From Bacteroidota bacterium (lineage in GTDB: Bacteria > Bacteroidota > Ignavibacteria > UBA10030 > UBA8401), in the NCBI GenBank assembly GCA_027622375.1, contig JAQCAB010000004.1, positions 56,091-120,090 of the forward strand: a stretch of 64,000 nucleotides of DNA, given 5' to 3'. Below, one piece after another: positions 37,259-47,193 of the stretch. The notes under the pieces were generated by a model that worked only from the letters and a program-made list of their open reading frames with translations, was not told the DNA's origin and did not search any database. The position numbers and the translations under genes are program-made. How positions within the stretch are numbered: position 1 is the first letter of the stretch; each line of letters opens with the position of its first letter.

Positions 37259-39823
37259 ATGTTAACACCTTTAATGAAGCAATATTCAGATCTCAAAGCA
37301 AAATACCCCGAAACAATTTTGCTTTTTAGACTTGGTGATTTTTACGAAACTTTTTTAAAGGATGCTGAAATTACTTCAAAAGTTTTAGGAATCACTTTAA
37401 CAAAACGCAATAATGGACTTGCCGGCGAAACACCACTTGCAGGATTTCCATATCACGCGCTTGAAAAATATATTCCAAAATTTTTACAAGCTAATTTGCG
37501 AGTTGCAATTTGCGAACAACTTGAAGATCCAAAACTTGCAAAAGGAATTGTTAAAAGAGATGTTGTTGAAGTTTTTTCTCCGGGAGTTGCCTTTTCGGAT
37601 GGTTTTTTAAATCAAAAGAAAAATAATTTTTTACTTTCTTTTTTTGGAGATGATATTGTTGGCGTTTCAGTAATTGATATTTCTACAGGTGAGTTTTTTG
37701 CAACCGAAATCCAAAAATCTCAACTTCAACAATTTATCCAAAAAATAAATCCTTCGGAATTAATTGTAAAAAAAGAAATTAAAAATTCTATAAATGAATT
37801 ATTTACTACAAATAAAATTCCATTTATAAGTTCGGTTGATTCGTGGGTTTGTTCTATTAATTATTCAACTGAACTTCTCACAAAACAATTTAACACACCT
37901 TCGTTAAAAGGTTTTGGATTGGAATCGCACAATGAAGCAACTATTGCCGCGGGAATGTTGTTGCATTATTTAAATGAAAATCAAAAATCAAACATTCCAC
38001 ATATTTGTTCAATTCGTTGGATTGATCAAAATAAAACAATTCAACTCGATTCATCAACAATAAAGAATTTAGAAATTATTTTAAATAAAGGCGAAACCAC
38101 TAATACACTTTTATCAGTAATTGACGAAACTTTAACTGCAATGGGAAGCAGATTAATTTCGAAGCTGTTAATAAATCCTTTAAAAGATGTAAATGAAATT
38201 CTTGAAAGATTAACTGCTGTTCGCAAATTAAAAGAAAACAAAAAAAACCTTAAAGAATTAATTTCTGAACTTTCCAAAATTCAAGATGTAGAAAGATTAT
38301 TAAGTAAAATTGCAACTCAACGCGCAACACCTCGAGATGTAATTGCCTTAAAAAATATTTTAAAGTTAATTCCAACAATAAAAAAATTAATTTCTGAATC
38401 TAAAAATGAAAGTAGTTTAATTTTAAAATTTCATGATTCATTAAATCCTATTGAACATATAATAGAGCAAATCGAGTTGGCAATTTCAGATGATTCATCG
38501 ATTAATTTGGGGGAGGGAAATTCTATAAAAAAAGGATACAATGCCGAATTAGACGATCTTGTAAATATTGCCACAAAAGGAAAAGATTGGATTTTAAATT
38601 TACAACAAACTGAGCGTGAGAGAACAGGAATTAATTCTTTAAAAATTGGATTTAATTCTGTTTATGGATATTACATCGAAATCACAAATACACACAAATC
38701 AAAAGTGCCGGTAAATTACATCCGTAAGCAAACGATGACAACTGCCGAAAGATATATTACTCCCGAATTAAAAGAATACGAAGAAAAAATTTTTTCAGCC
38801 GAAGAAAAAATATTAAAACTTGAAACTGAGCTTTTCACAGAACTCAGAACCAAAATCGGAAATGAATCAATTGCAATTCAACTAAATGGAGAAGTGATTG
38901 CAAATTTAGATGTGCTATTAAGTTTTGCAATAGTTGCTGAAAAAAATAATTTTTGCGAGCCAATAATTTCTGATTCCTCAATTTTAAAAATAAAAAATGG
39001 GAGACATCCGGTTATTGAAAAATTATTACCATACGGCGAGGAGTTTATTCCAAACTCAATTGAACTTGATACTATAAAAAATCAAATTCTTGTAATCACC
39101 GGTCCAAATATGAGTGGTAAATCTTCTTTTATAAGGCAAACGGGAATTATTGTTTTACTCGCGCAAGTCGGGAGTTTTGTCCCCGCTGACTCGGCTGAAA
39201 TTGGAATTGTTGATAATATTTTTACTCGAGTTGGCGCTAGTGATAACATCTCAACTGGCGAAAGTACATTTTTAGTAGAAATGCACGAGGCTTCAAGAAT
39301 TATTCATCAAGCAACAAATAAAAGTTTAATTCTTTTAGATGAACTTGGAAGAGGGACGAGCACTTTTGATGGAATTTCAATTGCGTGGAGTTTGACAGAA
39401 TATTTGCATAATAAAATTGGAGCGAGAACTTTATTTGCAACTCATTATCACGAGTTAAATGAGCTTGCTCAAAAATTTGAGCGTATTAAAAATTATAAAG
39501 CTGATGTAAAAGAATATGATGGCAAAATTATTTTTACACATAAAATTTTACCGGGCTTTGCTGACCACTCATACGGGATTTATGTTGCCGAAATGGCTGG
39601 TTTGCCAAAACAAATTACAAATCGCGCAAAAGAAATTTTAAAAAATTTAGAATCTTCAGATCTTTCAATTCACACGCATGTTGATGAGTTAAAACAATTA
39701 AATATATTTGAATTAAAAGAAGATTGGCTGCGCGAAGAATTAAAAAATGTTGATATAAATTCTTTAACCCCAGTTGAAGCTTTAAACTTAATTTCTAAAT
39801 TAAAATTGAAGTTGTTTAAATAA
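37259..39823 (+). CDS. mutS: DNA mismatch repair protein MutS
   Basis: MutS recognises mismatches and starts repair with MutL. The 854-residue length fits MutS1. The mismatch-reading Phe28-x-Glu30 lies in RLGDFYETF. Walker A GPNMSGKS is at residues 615-622, followed by LLDELGRGTSTFDG (Walker B and signature) and ATHYHEL. It starts without a Shine-Dalgarno sequence behind an AT-rich leader. It ends 17 bases from the convergent WG-repeat gene. The mutT-ogg operon is 3.5 kb away, but no operon link exists. Confidence 0.97.
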   Translation: MLTPLMKQYSDLKAKYPETILLFRLGDFYETFLKDAEITSKVLGITLTKRNNGLAGETPLAGFPYHALEKYIPKFLQANLRVAICEQLEDPKLAKGIVKRDVVEVFSPGVAFSDGFLNQKKNNFLLSFFGDDIVGVSVIDISTGEFFATEIQKSQLQQFIQKINPSELIVKKEIKNSINELFTTNKIPFISSVDSWVCSINYSTELLTKQFNTPSLKGFGLESHNEATIAAGMLLHYLNENQKSNIPHICSIRWIDQNKTIQLDSSTIKNLEIILNKGETTNTLLSVIDETLTAMGSRLISKLLINPLKDVNEILERLTAVRKLKENKKNLKELISELSKIQDVERLLSKIATQRATPRDVIALKNILKLIPTIKKLISESKNESSLILKFHDSLNPIEHIIEQIELAISDDSSINLGEGNSIKKGYNAELDDLVNIATKGKDWILNLQQTERERTGINSLKIGFNSVYGYYIEITNTHKSKVPVNYIRKQTMTTAERYITPELKEYEEKIFSAEEKILKLETELFTELRTKIGNESIAIQLNGEVIANLDVLLSFAIVAEKNNFCEPIISDSSILKIKNGRHPVIEKLLPYGEEFIPNSIELDTIKNQILVITGPNMSGKSSFIRQTGIIVLLAQVGSFVPADSAEIGIVDNIFTRVGASDNISTGESTFLVEMHEASRIIHQATNKSLILLDELGRGTSTFDGISIAWSLTEYLHNKIGARTLFATHYHELNELAQKFERIKNYKADVKEYDGKIIFTHKILPGFADHSYGIYVAEMAGLPKQITNRAKEILKNLESSDLSIHTHVDELKQLNIFELKEDWLREELKNVDINSLTPVEALNLISKLKLKLFK

Positions 39824-39840
39824 TAAAGATTTATAAATTT

Positions 39841-41541
39841 TTATTTATCCCAAATTTCGCGGCCTTCTTTATCAATAATACCCCATTTACCACCGAGCAT
39901 TATTTTTGCAGTCCCCGCACTAAAAGGATAAATATCATCATAAACAATTGGAGTTAATTCTTTTCCTTCAGTATTAATCAATCCATACTTTCTACTTTTA
40001 CCAACTTTTGCTACACCAAGTTGAAATGGAAACACATCATCATATTTTATATCTGTAATTTTTGTTCCTTTTTTATCAATCACACCATATTTGCCATTTA
40101 ATTTTACAGTTGCCATATCTTCGCTAAAAGGTGAAATTGATTCGTAAATTATCTGAACAATTTCTTTTCCATCCCGATTTACAACACCAACTTTGCTACC
40201 AACTTTTATTTGAGCAACGCCTTCAATAAAATCTCCAATATAACTGTATTTAATTGGAGTAATTTCGCGGCCGTAATTATTAATTAAACCTAAACGACCT
40301 CCATACTTTACATGAGCAGCACCTTGAATAAAATCTCCAATGTATTGATAACGGATCATTGTAATTTCCTTCCCCTGTTTATTAACCAAACCTTTTCGGC
40401 GATTAATTTCAACTTCAACTAAACCATCGCTAAACTCTTTTACATCGTCATATTTAATTTGTGTAATTTGTTGACCACGACGATTTATTAATCCCTTTTT
40501 TCCATTTTGTTGAACTGCAATTAAACCACCAACAAAATTATAAACTTCATCATATTCAAATTTTGTAATTGCTGTTCCCTCTTGATTAATAAAGCCATAC
40601 TTATCGGCAACTTTAACTTGAATAATTCCATCATTTAAATTAAAAATATCATCATACTCGATTGCGGTAATTTGTTTACCAATTGAATTTATAATTCCAA
40701 ATTTTGAGCCAACTCTAACTTTTGCAACATCATCTACAAATTCATAAATCTCATCAAAGGTTGGAGCGCTAACTTCATCACCATTAATATTTATCAAACC
40801 AACTTTTCCATCGACAATAACTTCAGACAAACCTTTATTAAAATTATAAACGGTATCATATTTAAGTGGTGTAATTTCAATTCCGTCAGTATTTATAAAA
40901 CCATGTAATCCGTTTAAGTTTACACTAAACGTTCCTTCAGAATGGAGTCCGATATCTTCGTACTTTAATTGAGTTACTTCTTTACCTTGATTATCAAGTA
41001 ATCCACATTTATCTGTAATCCAAACTTTGCTAAAACCTTGTCCGATTCCATTTATCCGATCATATTTAATCCCAGTAATTTCCTGGCCTGCATCGTTTAT
41101 CAATCCATATTTATTTTTGACTTGAACTTGCATATATCCATCATCCGAACTCCAAACAGCATTATATTTAATTGGAGTAATTTCTTTCCAATCGGAATTG
41201 ATAAAACCGAATTTCTTCTTCAACCTAATTTGTGCAATGCCACGTTTAAATTCTCCAACGTATTCATATTTAAGTGGCGAAATATCTTCTCCATTTTTAT
41301 TTATAAAACTCCATTTGCCATTTAAGTTTACAAGAATCATTCCTTTTATATAATCTCCCATGTAATCATATTTTGGTGGAATAACTTCTTTTGATCCGTT
41401 ATGCAAGCCAAACTTTGCATTTTTTGAAACCTTTTTCAGGTTTTCTGCCAAATCCCAAACACGATCGTATTGAGCTAATTCTTGTCCAAATAAAAAAGTT
41501 GAAGCAAATAAGCTGGCAACAAAAATTTTTTTAAGTTTCAT
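39841..41541 (-). CDS. Exported WG-repeat protein, 14 exact 34-residue units
   Basis: A 566-residue protein with a signal peptide (residues 1-19). From residue 43 it is only repeats: one unit of 33, then 14 units of exactly 34 residues (76-551) with no insertion or deletion, and a final half unit. The unit is roughly K(F/Y)G-IN--G-EIT--KYD-I--F--G-A-V----G, the WG-repeat consensus. Such repeats form beta-rich scaffolds; their ligands are generally unknown. Third gene of clpC-WG-WG, 11 bases after the smaller WG gene. It probably acts in the periplasm or at the outer membrane. Confidence 0.88.
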   Translation of the reverse strand: MKLKKIFVASLFASTFLFGQELAQYDRVWDLAENLKKVSKNAKFGLHNGSKEVIPPKYDYMGDYIKGMILVNLNGKWSFINKNGEDISPLKYEYVGEFKRGIAQIRLKKKFGFINSDWKEITPIKYNAVWSSDDGYMQVQVKNKYGLINDAGQEITGIKYDRINGIGQGFSKVWITDKCGLLDNQGKEVTQLKYEDIGLHSEGTFSVNLNGLHGFINTDGIEITPLKYDTVYNFNKGLSEVIVDGKVGLININGDEVSAPTFDEIYEFVDDVAKVRVGSKFGIINSIGKQITAIEYDDIFNLNDGIIQVKVADKYGFINQEGTAITKFEYDEVYNFVGGLIAVQQNGKKGLINRRGQQITQIKYDDVKEFSDGLVEVEINRRKGLVNKQGKEITMIRYQYIGDFIQGAAHVKYGGRLGLINNYGREITPIKYSYIGDFIEGVAQIKVGSKVGVVNRDGKEIVQIIYESISPFSEDMATVKLNGKYGVIDKKGTKITDIKYDDVFPFQLGVAKVGKSRKYGLINTEGKELTPIVYDDIYPFSAGTAKIMLGGKWGIIDKEGREIWDK

Positions 41542-41552
41542 TTAAATCCCTT

Positions 41553-42434
41553 TTATTTATTTTTGAAATCTGTAAATTCTTTTCCACTTCGCGAAAGCGA
41601 AAGTTTTTTACCATTTTTTTTAGCTTCTGCCCAATCATCAATAAAAGTTCCAATTGAGTCATATTCAAGTTCGGTTATCAAAATTCCTTCGTTTGTAATA
41701 ATTCCAAATTTATTATTTTTACCGACAACTGCTCCATTATATTCAAAAGATGTGACAAATTCATATTCAACGGGAATTATTTCCATTCCCATTCTATCGA
41801 TAAATCCCCAAAGATTAATTTTTTTTACTGGAGCTAAATTATTATCAAACTTCCCGATATGGTCATAAATTGCTTCGGTTAATTCCTTGCCAGTTTCTGA
41901 AAGTAAAAGATATTTGCCTCTATATTTTGCAGTTGCGATACCATTTAAAAAATCTCCGATATATTCATATTTAAGTGGTAAAATATATTTTCCTTCTTCG
42001 TTTATAATTCCAACTTTACCACCCAACATAACTTCAGCTCTTCCATCTGCAAATGGATAAACATCATAATAAATCGGTGGAACAACTATCGAGCCAGTTG
42101 TTGATACAAATCCAAAAAGTATTTTTCCTTCATTGTAAATTCCAATTGGGATTCGGTTGTTAATATTTTCGCCAACGTAATTATAAATAGTTTCATTCAG
42201 CAAATAATAATTTGGATCGGTAAAAACGAATTTTGATCGCTGCTCTCCTAAAACAATAAATGGTGCATCAAGTGATCTGATTGATAAAATATTCCATTTA
42301 TTGCGTTCACTCAAAATCCCAAATTGATATGGTAATTTGTAGCGTTGAGCTGGATACAATGAAATTGTAGGTTGTGCAATTATTACAAATTTAGATTGAA
42401 GTAAAATTACAAAAAGTAAAATTATCTTCTTCAT
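41553..42434 (-). CDS. Exported WG-repeat protein, five units
   Basis: A 293-residue protein with signal peptide (residues 1-20) and a non-repeat N-terminal part (21-105). Five 34-residue WG units follow (106-275), with KVGIINEEGKYILPLKYEYIG as the clearest, and a short end. Its repeats share register and length with the larger neighbour, suggesting a common origin or partnership. It starts 12 bases after clpC stops and is followed 11 bases later by the larger gene. Function unknown. Confidence 0.86.
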   Translation of the reverse strand: MKKIILLFVILLQSKFVIIAQPTISLYPAQRYKLPYQFGILSERNKWNILSIRSLDAPFIVLGEQRSKFVFTDPNYYLLNETIYNYVGENINNRIPIGIYNEGKILFGFVSTTGSIVVPPIYYDVYPFADGRAEVMLGGKVGIINEEGKYILPLKYEYIGDFLNGIATAKYRGKYLLLSETGKELTEAIYDHIGKFDNNLAPVKKINLWGFIDRMGMEIIPVEYEFVTSFEYNGAVVGKNNKFGIITNEGILITELEYDSIGTFIDDWAEAKKNGKKLSLSRSGKEFTDFKNK

Positions 42435-42446
42435 TAAATATTAAAT

Positions 42447-44951
42447 TTATTTACTTCCTGTAGCTTCTTCTGGTTGTTCATTTTCTTCGGATGTTTCAGA
42501 TTTGCTAGCTTCAGTAAATTTTAATGAATCAGTTTTTTTTATGTATTTAACTTTTATTTTACTTCCTTCAGAAAAAGTTCCTTTTAAAATTTCTTCTGAA
42601 ATCGGATCTTCAATATATTGTTGCAAAGCACGTTTTAATGGTCTCGCGCCATTTGCAATATCAAATCCTTTATCAGCTAAAAATTCTTTTGCTTGTTTGG
42701 TAATTTCAATTGTATAATTTAATGTTCCCATTCTTGAAAATAATCCGCTCATTTCAATATCAATAATTTCAACAATATGATTCTTTTCAAGTTGATGGAA
42801 AGTTATTGTTTCGTCAATTCTATTTAAAAATTCAGGATTAAATAATTGTTTCATTGAATTTTCAAAAGTACCCTTCATGGCTTTATATTTATCGGTATCA
42901 GCATCGTTCCCAAATCCGATTGCGCCGCCAGCTTTAAGGTCGCGTGAGCCAACATTTGAAGTCATTATTATAATTGTATTTTTAAAATCAACTTTTCTAC
43001 CTAAACTATCAGTCAATTGTCCATCATCTAAAACTTGTAATAAAATATTAAAAACATCAGGATGAGCTTTTTCAATTTCATCTAAAAGTACAACCGAATA
43101 AGGTTTGCGGCGAACTTTTTCTGTTAATTGACCACCTTCTTCGTAACCAACATAACCTGGAGGAGCACCAATTAATCGCGAAACCGAAAATTTTTCTATG
43201 TATTCGCTCATATCAATTCTTATTAAAGATTCATCCGATTCAAAAAGGAATCTTGCTAAAACTTTTGCAAGCTCAGTTTTACCAACACCGGTTGGACCTA
43301 AAAATATGAACGAGCCAATTGGCCTGCGCGGATCTTTTAAACCAGCGCGAGCGCGGCGAATTGCTTTTGCAAGTTTTGTAATTGCCTCATCTTGCCCGAT
43401 TATGCTTTTCTTTAAAGCATCTTCCATTCTTAAAAGTTTTTTTGTTTCAGATTCTGCAATTTTATTTACAGGCACACCGGTCATCATTGCAACTACATCA
43501 GAAATACTAACTTCTGTAACATCATGAATTGTAGAAACAGTTTTTTGATTCCATTCCCTTTTTGCAATTTCAAGATCACTCAATAATTTTTTTTCAAGAT
43601 CTCGCAATCGAGCAGCTTCCTCAAAATTTTGATTTTTTACAACTTGATTTTTTGATTGTTTAATTTTTTCAACTTGCTCTTCCAAATTTATAATATCTTG
43701 CGGAACAACAATGTTTGATAAATGAACTCTTGAACCAGCTTCATCCAAAACATCAATTGCTTTATCTGGTAAATTGCGGTCAGTAATATATCTATCGCTC
43801 AAGCGCACTGCATGCTCAAGAGCTTTATCTGTGTAACGCACGCCATGATGTTCTTCATATTTATGTTTTATACATTTCAGAATTTGTAAAGTTTCATCCG
43901 GTGTAGTTGGATCGACCATAATTTTTTGAAATCTACGATCGAGCGCGCCATCTTTTTCAATAAATTGTCGATACTCATCCAAAGTTGTTGCGCCGATACA
44001 TTGCAAATCGCCACGTGAAAGTGCCGGCTTAAACATATTTGAAGCGTCGAGTGATCCACTTGCGCCACCTGCTCCAACAATTGTATGTAGTTCGTCAATA
44101 AATAAAATTACTTCGTGAGATTTTTCCAACTCGTTCATTACAGCTTTCATCCGTTCTTCAAACTGACCACGATATTTTGTGCCTGCAACAAGCGCGGCCA
44201 AATCAAGCGTTACAACTCGTTTATCATGCAAAACACGCGAAACTTTTTTTTGTATAATTCTTAAAGCGAGTCCTTCGGCAATTGCAGTTTTACCAACTCC
44301 CGGCTCCCCAATTAAAACAGGATTATTTTTTTTACGGCGACTTAAAACTTGCGCGACTCTTTCAATTTCTTTTTCTCTTCCAATTACAGGATCAAGTTTT
44401 CCATCGGCAGCAAGTTTTGTTAAATCTCTTCCAAAATTATCAAGTACAGGTGTTTTAGATTTTTCTTGAGATTTTTTTTCAGATGTTTCTTTACCGATTG
44501 GTGCAGTAGTTGGTTTGCCACTAATTACATTATCAAGTTCGTTACGAACACCGTCATACTGAATATTAAATTGATGCAAAATTTGAGATGCAATATTATC
44601 ATCATCTCTTAAAAGTGATAAAAATAAATGCTCTGTTCCGATAACATCACTTTTGTAAAGTTTGGCTTCGAGATAAGTTATTTTTAAAACTTTTTCTGCC
44701 TGTTTTGTAAGTGGGATGTTGCCGATTGTTAAAGTTCCGCCCGAAGTGCGAACGGTATCTTCAATTGATTTTTTTAATTTGTAAAGATCGACATTTAAAT
44801 TGCGTAAAATTTTTACAGCAATGCCTTCTCCTTCACGAATAATTCCGAGTAGTAAATGTTCAGTACCAATATAATCGTGCCCCAAACGAATTGCTTCTTC
44901 ACGGCTTAAACGAATAACATCTTGTACACGATTTGAAAAATTGCCTTCCAT
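42447..44951 (-). CDS. clpC: ATP-dependent Clp protease ATP-binding subunit ClpC
   Basis: A class I AAA+ unfoldase of 834 residues that feeds ClpP. Two Clp-N repeats lie in residues 1-145. The first AAA module has Walker A GEPGVGKT at 215-222, and a UVR-like motif (FEEAARLRDLEKKL, about 430-445) lies in the middle domain, as in ClpC rather than ClpB. The second module has GPTGVGKTE and LLDEIEKAHPDVFNILLQVLDDG. The tail is acidic. It leads an operon with two exported WG-repeat proteins. The promoter and a perfect dyad lie just upstream. mcsA/mcsB and ctsR, its usual partners in Firmicutes, are absent here. Confidence 0.95.
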   Translation of the reverse strand: MEGNFSNRVQDVIRLSREEAIRLGHDYIGTEHLLLGIIREGEGIAVKILRNLNVDLYKLKKSIEDTVRTSGGTLTIGNIPLTKQAEKVLKITYLEAKLYKSDVIGTEHLFLSLLRDDDNIASQILHQFNIQYDGVRNELDNVISGKPTTAPIGKETSEKKSQEKSKTPVLDNFGRDLTKLAADGKLDPVIGREKEIERVAQVLSRRKKNNPVLIGEPGVGKTAIAEGLALRIIQKKVSRVLHDKRVVTLDLAALVAGTKYRGQFEERMKAVMNELEKSHEVILFIDELHTIVGAGGASGSLDASNMFKPALSRGDLQCIGATTLDEYRQFIEKDGALDRRFQKIMVDPTTPDETLQILKCIKHKYEEHHGVRYTDKALEHAVRLSDRYITDRNLPDKAIDVLDEAGSRVHLSNIVVPQDIINLEEQVEKIKQSKNQVVKNQNFEEAARLRDLEKKLLSDLEIAKREWNQKTVSTIHDVTEVSISDVVAMMTGVPVNKIAESETKKLLRMEDALKKSIIGQDEAITKLAKAIRRARAGLKDPRRPIGSFIFLGPTGVGKTELAKVLARFLFESDESLIRIDMSEYIEKFSVSRLIGAPPGYVGYEEGGQLTEKVRRKPYSVVLLDEIEKAHPDVFNILLQVLDDGQLTDSLGRKVDFKNTIIIMTSNVGSRDLKAGGAIGFGNDADTDKYKAMKGTFENSMKQLFNPEFLNRIDETITFHQLEKNHIVEIIDIEMSGLFSRMGTLNYTIEITKQAKEFLADKGFDIANGARPLKRALQQYIEDPISEEILKGTFSEGSKIKVKYIKKTDSLKFTEASKSETSEENEQPEEATGSK

Positions 44952-44983
44952 AATTTCTTTCTAAAAAATGAGTTACCTAAAAT

Positions 44984-45023
44984 AAGTAAGAATTAAATTT
45001 GCAGATTTTAATAATTCTTACTT
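44984..45023 (-). promoter_or_regulatory. Perfect 12-bp dyad in the clpC leader
   Basis: AAGTAAGAATTA (44984-44995) and TAATTCTTACTT (45012-45023) are exact complements with a 16-base spacer. It begins about four bases after the predicted start of clpC transcription and ends 33 bases before the ATG. This is the position of repressor operators or leader hairpins of heat-shock genes. It does not match the HrcA operator CIRCE. No U-run follows, so termination is unlikely. Confidence 0.65.
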
Positions 45024-45033
45024 TTGTTTAACA

Positions 45034-45062
45034 AATTTATTGAATAATAGAAGGCAAGTCAA
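45034..45062 (-). promoter_or_regulatory. Candidate clpC promoter
   Basis: On the minus strand TTGACT (45057-45062) and TAAATT (45034-45039) are 17 bases apart, giving a start near 45,027 and a leader of about 76 bases that contains the dyad. The -35 box is identical to that proposed for rpsL. Confidence 0.6.
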
Positions 45063-45095
45063 CATAACAGAAAATATGGTAGGAACAGATATTAA

Positions 45096-45124
45096 TTGAA
45101 TTAGTGATGAGTTTTATATAAATT
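45096..45124 (+). promoter_or_regulatory. Candidate tRNA-Asn promoter
   Basis: TTGAAT (45096-45101) and TAAATT (45119-45124) are 17 bases apart, so transcription would start near 45,131, about 13 bases before the tRNA. It is divergent from the clpC promoter, with 33 bases between their -35 boxes. Confidence 0.6.
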
Positions 45125-45143
45125 TGTCCTCCAAAATAAAAAT

Positions 45144-45215
<72 letters not shown>

Positions 45216-45351
45216 CGAAAATAATTAATTTTAATCTTTAATAATTTCAAGATCAAATTAGCCTTTTAATTTTTTTCTCATCTTGTTACTTGAAAAACTT
45301 CGTAGTATTTTACATACTCAATAAATTAAATTTCTAATAAGATTACCTTTA

Positions 45352-47193
45352 ATGAATAAAACTGATAAAAAATTAAAAGAAGTTACAATTCGTTTTGCCG
45401 GCGATTCGGGAGATGGAATGCAAATTACCGGCACACAATTTACAAACACTACTGCATTTATGGGGAATGACTTGAGCACTTTCCCTGATTACCCTGCTGA
45501 AATCCGTGCGCCACAAGGTACACTTTTTGGTGTCAGTGGATTCCAAATTCATTTTGGGAGCACAGAAATAAATACTCCCGGAGATAATTGCGATGTTCTT
45601 GTTGCGATGAATGCAGCTGCTTTAAAAGTTAATTTGCGCGGATTAATTCCAGGTGGTTCTATAATTGCAAATACAGATGGATTTATTGATAAAAATTTAA
45701 AACTTGCCGGTTACACATCAAATCCATTAAAGGATGATTCATTAAATCAATTTAAAGTTTATCAAGTTGATATTACAAAATTAACATCACTAGCTTTACA
45801 GGATATGAATCTATCAAATAAAATTGTTGATAGAACAAAAAACTTTTTTGCTTTAGGAATGATGTATTGGATGTATAATCGTCCACTCGAAAATTCAATT
45901 AAATGGGTTGAAAAAAAATTTAAATCAAAACCAGAAATTGCAGAAGCAAATATTCGTGTACTTAAATCTGGATGGAATTATGCAGAAACAACTGAAATTT
46001 TTACAGTAAAATATACAATCGAGCCGGCAGCATTACCAAAAGGTAAATATAGAAATATTACTGGTAATTCTGCAACAGCAATGGGTTTAGTTGCCGCTGC
46101 AGAAAAAGCAAATCTCGAACTTTTTCTCGGCACTTATCCAATTACACCAGCAAGTGATATTTTGCATGAGCTTTCAATGTTTAAAGAATTTGGAGTAAAA
46201 ACTTTTCAAGCTGAAGATGAAATTGCAGGCGTCACTGCCGCAATTGGCGCTTCATTCGGTGGCTCACTTGCCGTAACAACTACAAGTGGTCCGGGAATTG
46301 CATTAAAAACAGAAGCAATCGGTTTAGCGGTTATGGTTGAACTTCCTTTAATTATTATTAATGTACAACGTGGTGGACCAAGCACAGGCCTCCCAACAAA
46401 AACTGAACAAGCAGATCTTTTACAAGCAGTTTATGGAAGAAATGGCGAAGCACCTGTTCCTGTAATTGCAGCTTCAACTCCGGGTGATTGTTTTTACACA
46501 GTATTTGAAGCAGCTCGAATTGCAATTAAATATATGACTCCTGTTTTTTGTTTAACAGATGGATATTTAGCAAATGGATCGGAACCATGGTTAATTCCAA
46601 ACCCAAATGACTTGCCAGATATTTCACCAAAATTCAGAACTGACCCAAATAATTATTTGCCATATTTACGCAACGCACAAACTTTAGCTCGTGAGTGGGC
46701 AATTCCTGGAACTCCGGGACTTGAACACCGAATTGGAGGTCTCGAAAAAGAAGATATAACCGGTAATATAAATTACGAACCTGAAAATCATGATAAAATG
46801 GTTCGCTTACGCGCTCAAAAAATTGAAGGAATTGCAAATGATATTCCATTAGCACAAGTTCATGGAGATGAAAAAGGTGATTTACTTGTTGTTGGTTGGG
46901 GTGGAACTTTTGGAGCAATTCGTACTGCTGTTGATAAAACTCGCGCAAAAGGAAATTCTGTCTCACACTTACATCTAAAATATATTAATCCATTTCCTAA
47001 AAATTTGGGTGAGATCTTATACAACTTTAAAAATGTTTTAATACCAGAAATAAATTTAGGTCAATTAAATAAAATAATTCGTGCAAAATATCTGGTTCCA
47101 ACAATTGGCTATAATGTTGTAAAGGGTTTACCCTTTACAACAATTGAACTTGAAAATAAAATTGAATCTATTTTAAATGGAGACACAAAATGA
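45352..47193 (+). CDS. korA: 2-oxoacid:ferredoxin oxidoreductase, fused gamma-alpha subunit
   Basis: With the beta subunit it interconverts 2-oxoglutarate (most likely) and succinyl-CoA using ferredoxin. The 613 residues hold a gamma domain first (about 1-190, with FAGDSGDGMQITG and PAEIRAPQGTLFGVSGFQIH). The alpha domain follows (about 210-600), with GNSATAMGLVAAAEKANLE and LGTYPITPASDILHELS. This gamma-alpha fusion is typical of KorA in the Bacteroidota-Chlorobiota group and actinobacteria. It overlaps korB by four bases, so translation is coupled. Use in a TCA cycle or in reductive carbon fixation cannot be told from these two genes. Other 2-oxoacid substrates remain possible. Confidence 0.93.
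   Translation: MNKTDKKLKEVTIRFAGDSGDGMQITGTQFTNTTAFMGNDLSTFPDYPAEIRAPQGTLFGVSGFQIHFGSTEINTPGDNCDVLVAMNAAALKVNLRGLIPGGSIIANTDGFIDKNLKLAGYTSNPLKDDSLNQFKVYQVDITKLTSLALQDMNLSNKIVDRTKNFFALGMMYWMYNRPLENSIKWVEKKFKSKPEIAEANIRVLKSGWNYAETTEIFTVKYTIEPAALPKGKYRNITGNSATAMGLVAAAEKANLELFLGTYPITPASDILHELSMFKEFGVKTFQAEDEIAGVTAAIGASFGGSLAVTTTSGPGIALKTEAIGLAVMVELPLIIINVQRGGPSTGLPTKTEQADLLQAVYGRNGEAPVPVIAASTPGDCFYTVFEAARIAIKYMTPVFCLTDGYLANGSEPWLIPNPNDLPDISPKFRTDPNNYLPYLRNAQTLAREWAIPGTPGLEHRIGGLEKEDITGNINYEPENHDKMVRLRAQKIEGIANDIPLAQVHGDEKGDLLVVGWGGTFGAIRTAVDKTRAKGNSVSHLHLKYINPFPKNLGEILYNFKNVLIPEINLGQLNKIIRAKYLVPTIGYNVVKGLPFTTIELENKIESILNGDTK

Noticed and set aside
44984..45023. CIRCE operator for HrcA at clpC
   Set aside because: The arms do not resemble TTAGCACTC/GAGTGCTAA and the spacer is 16, not nine. 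The dyad is kept as an unknown element.
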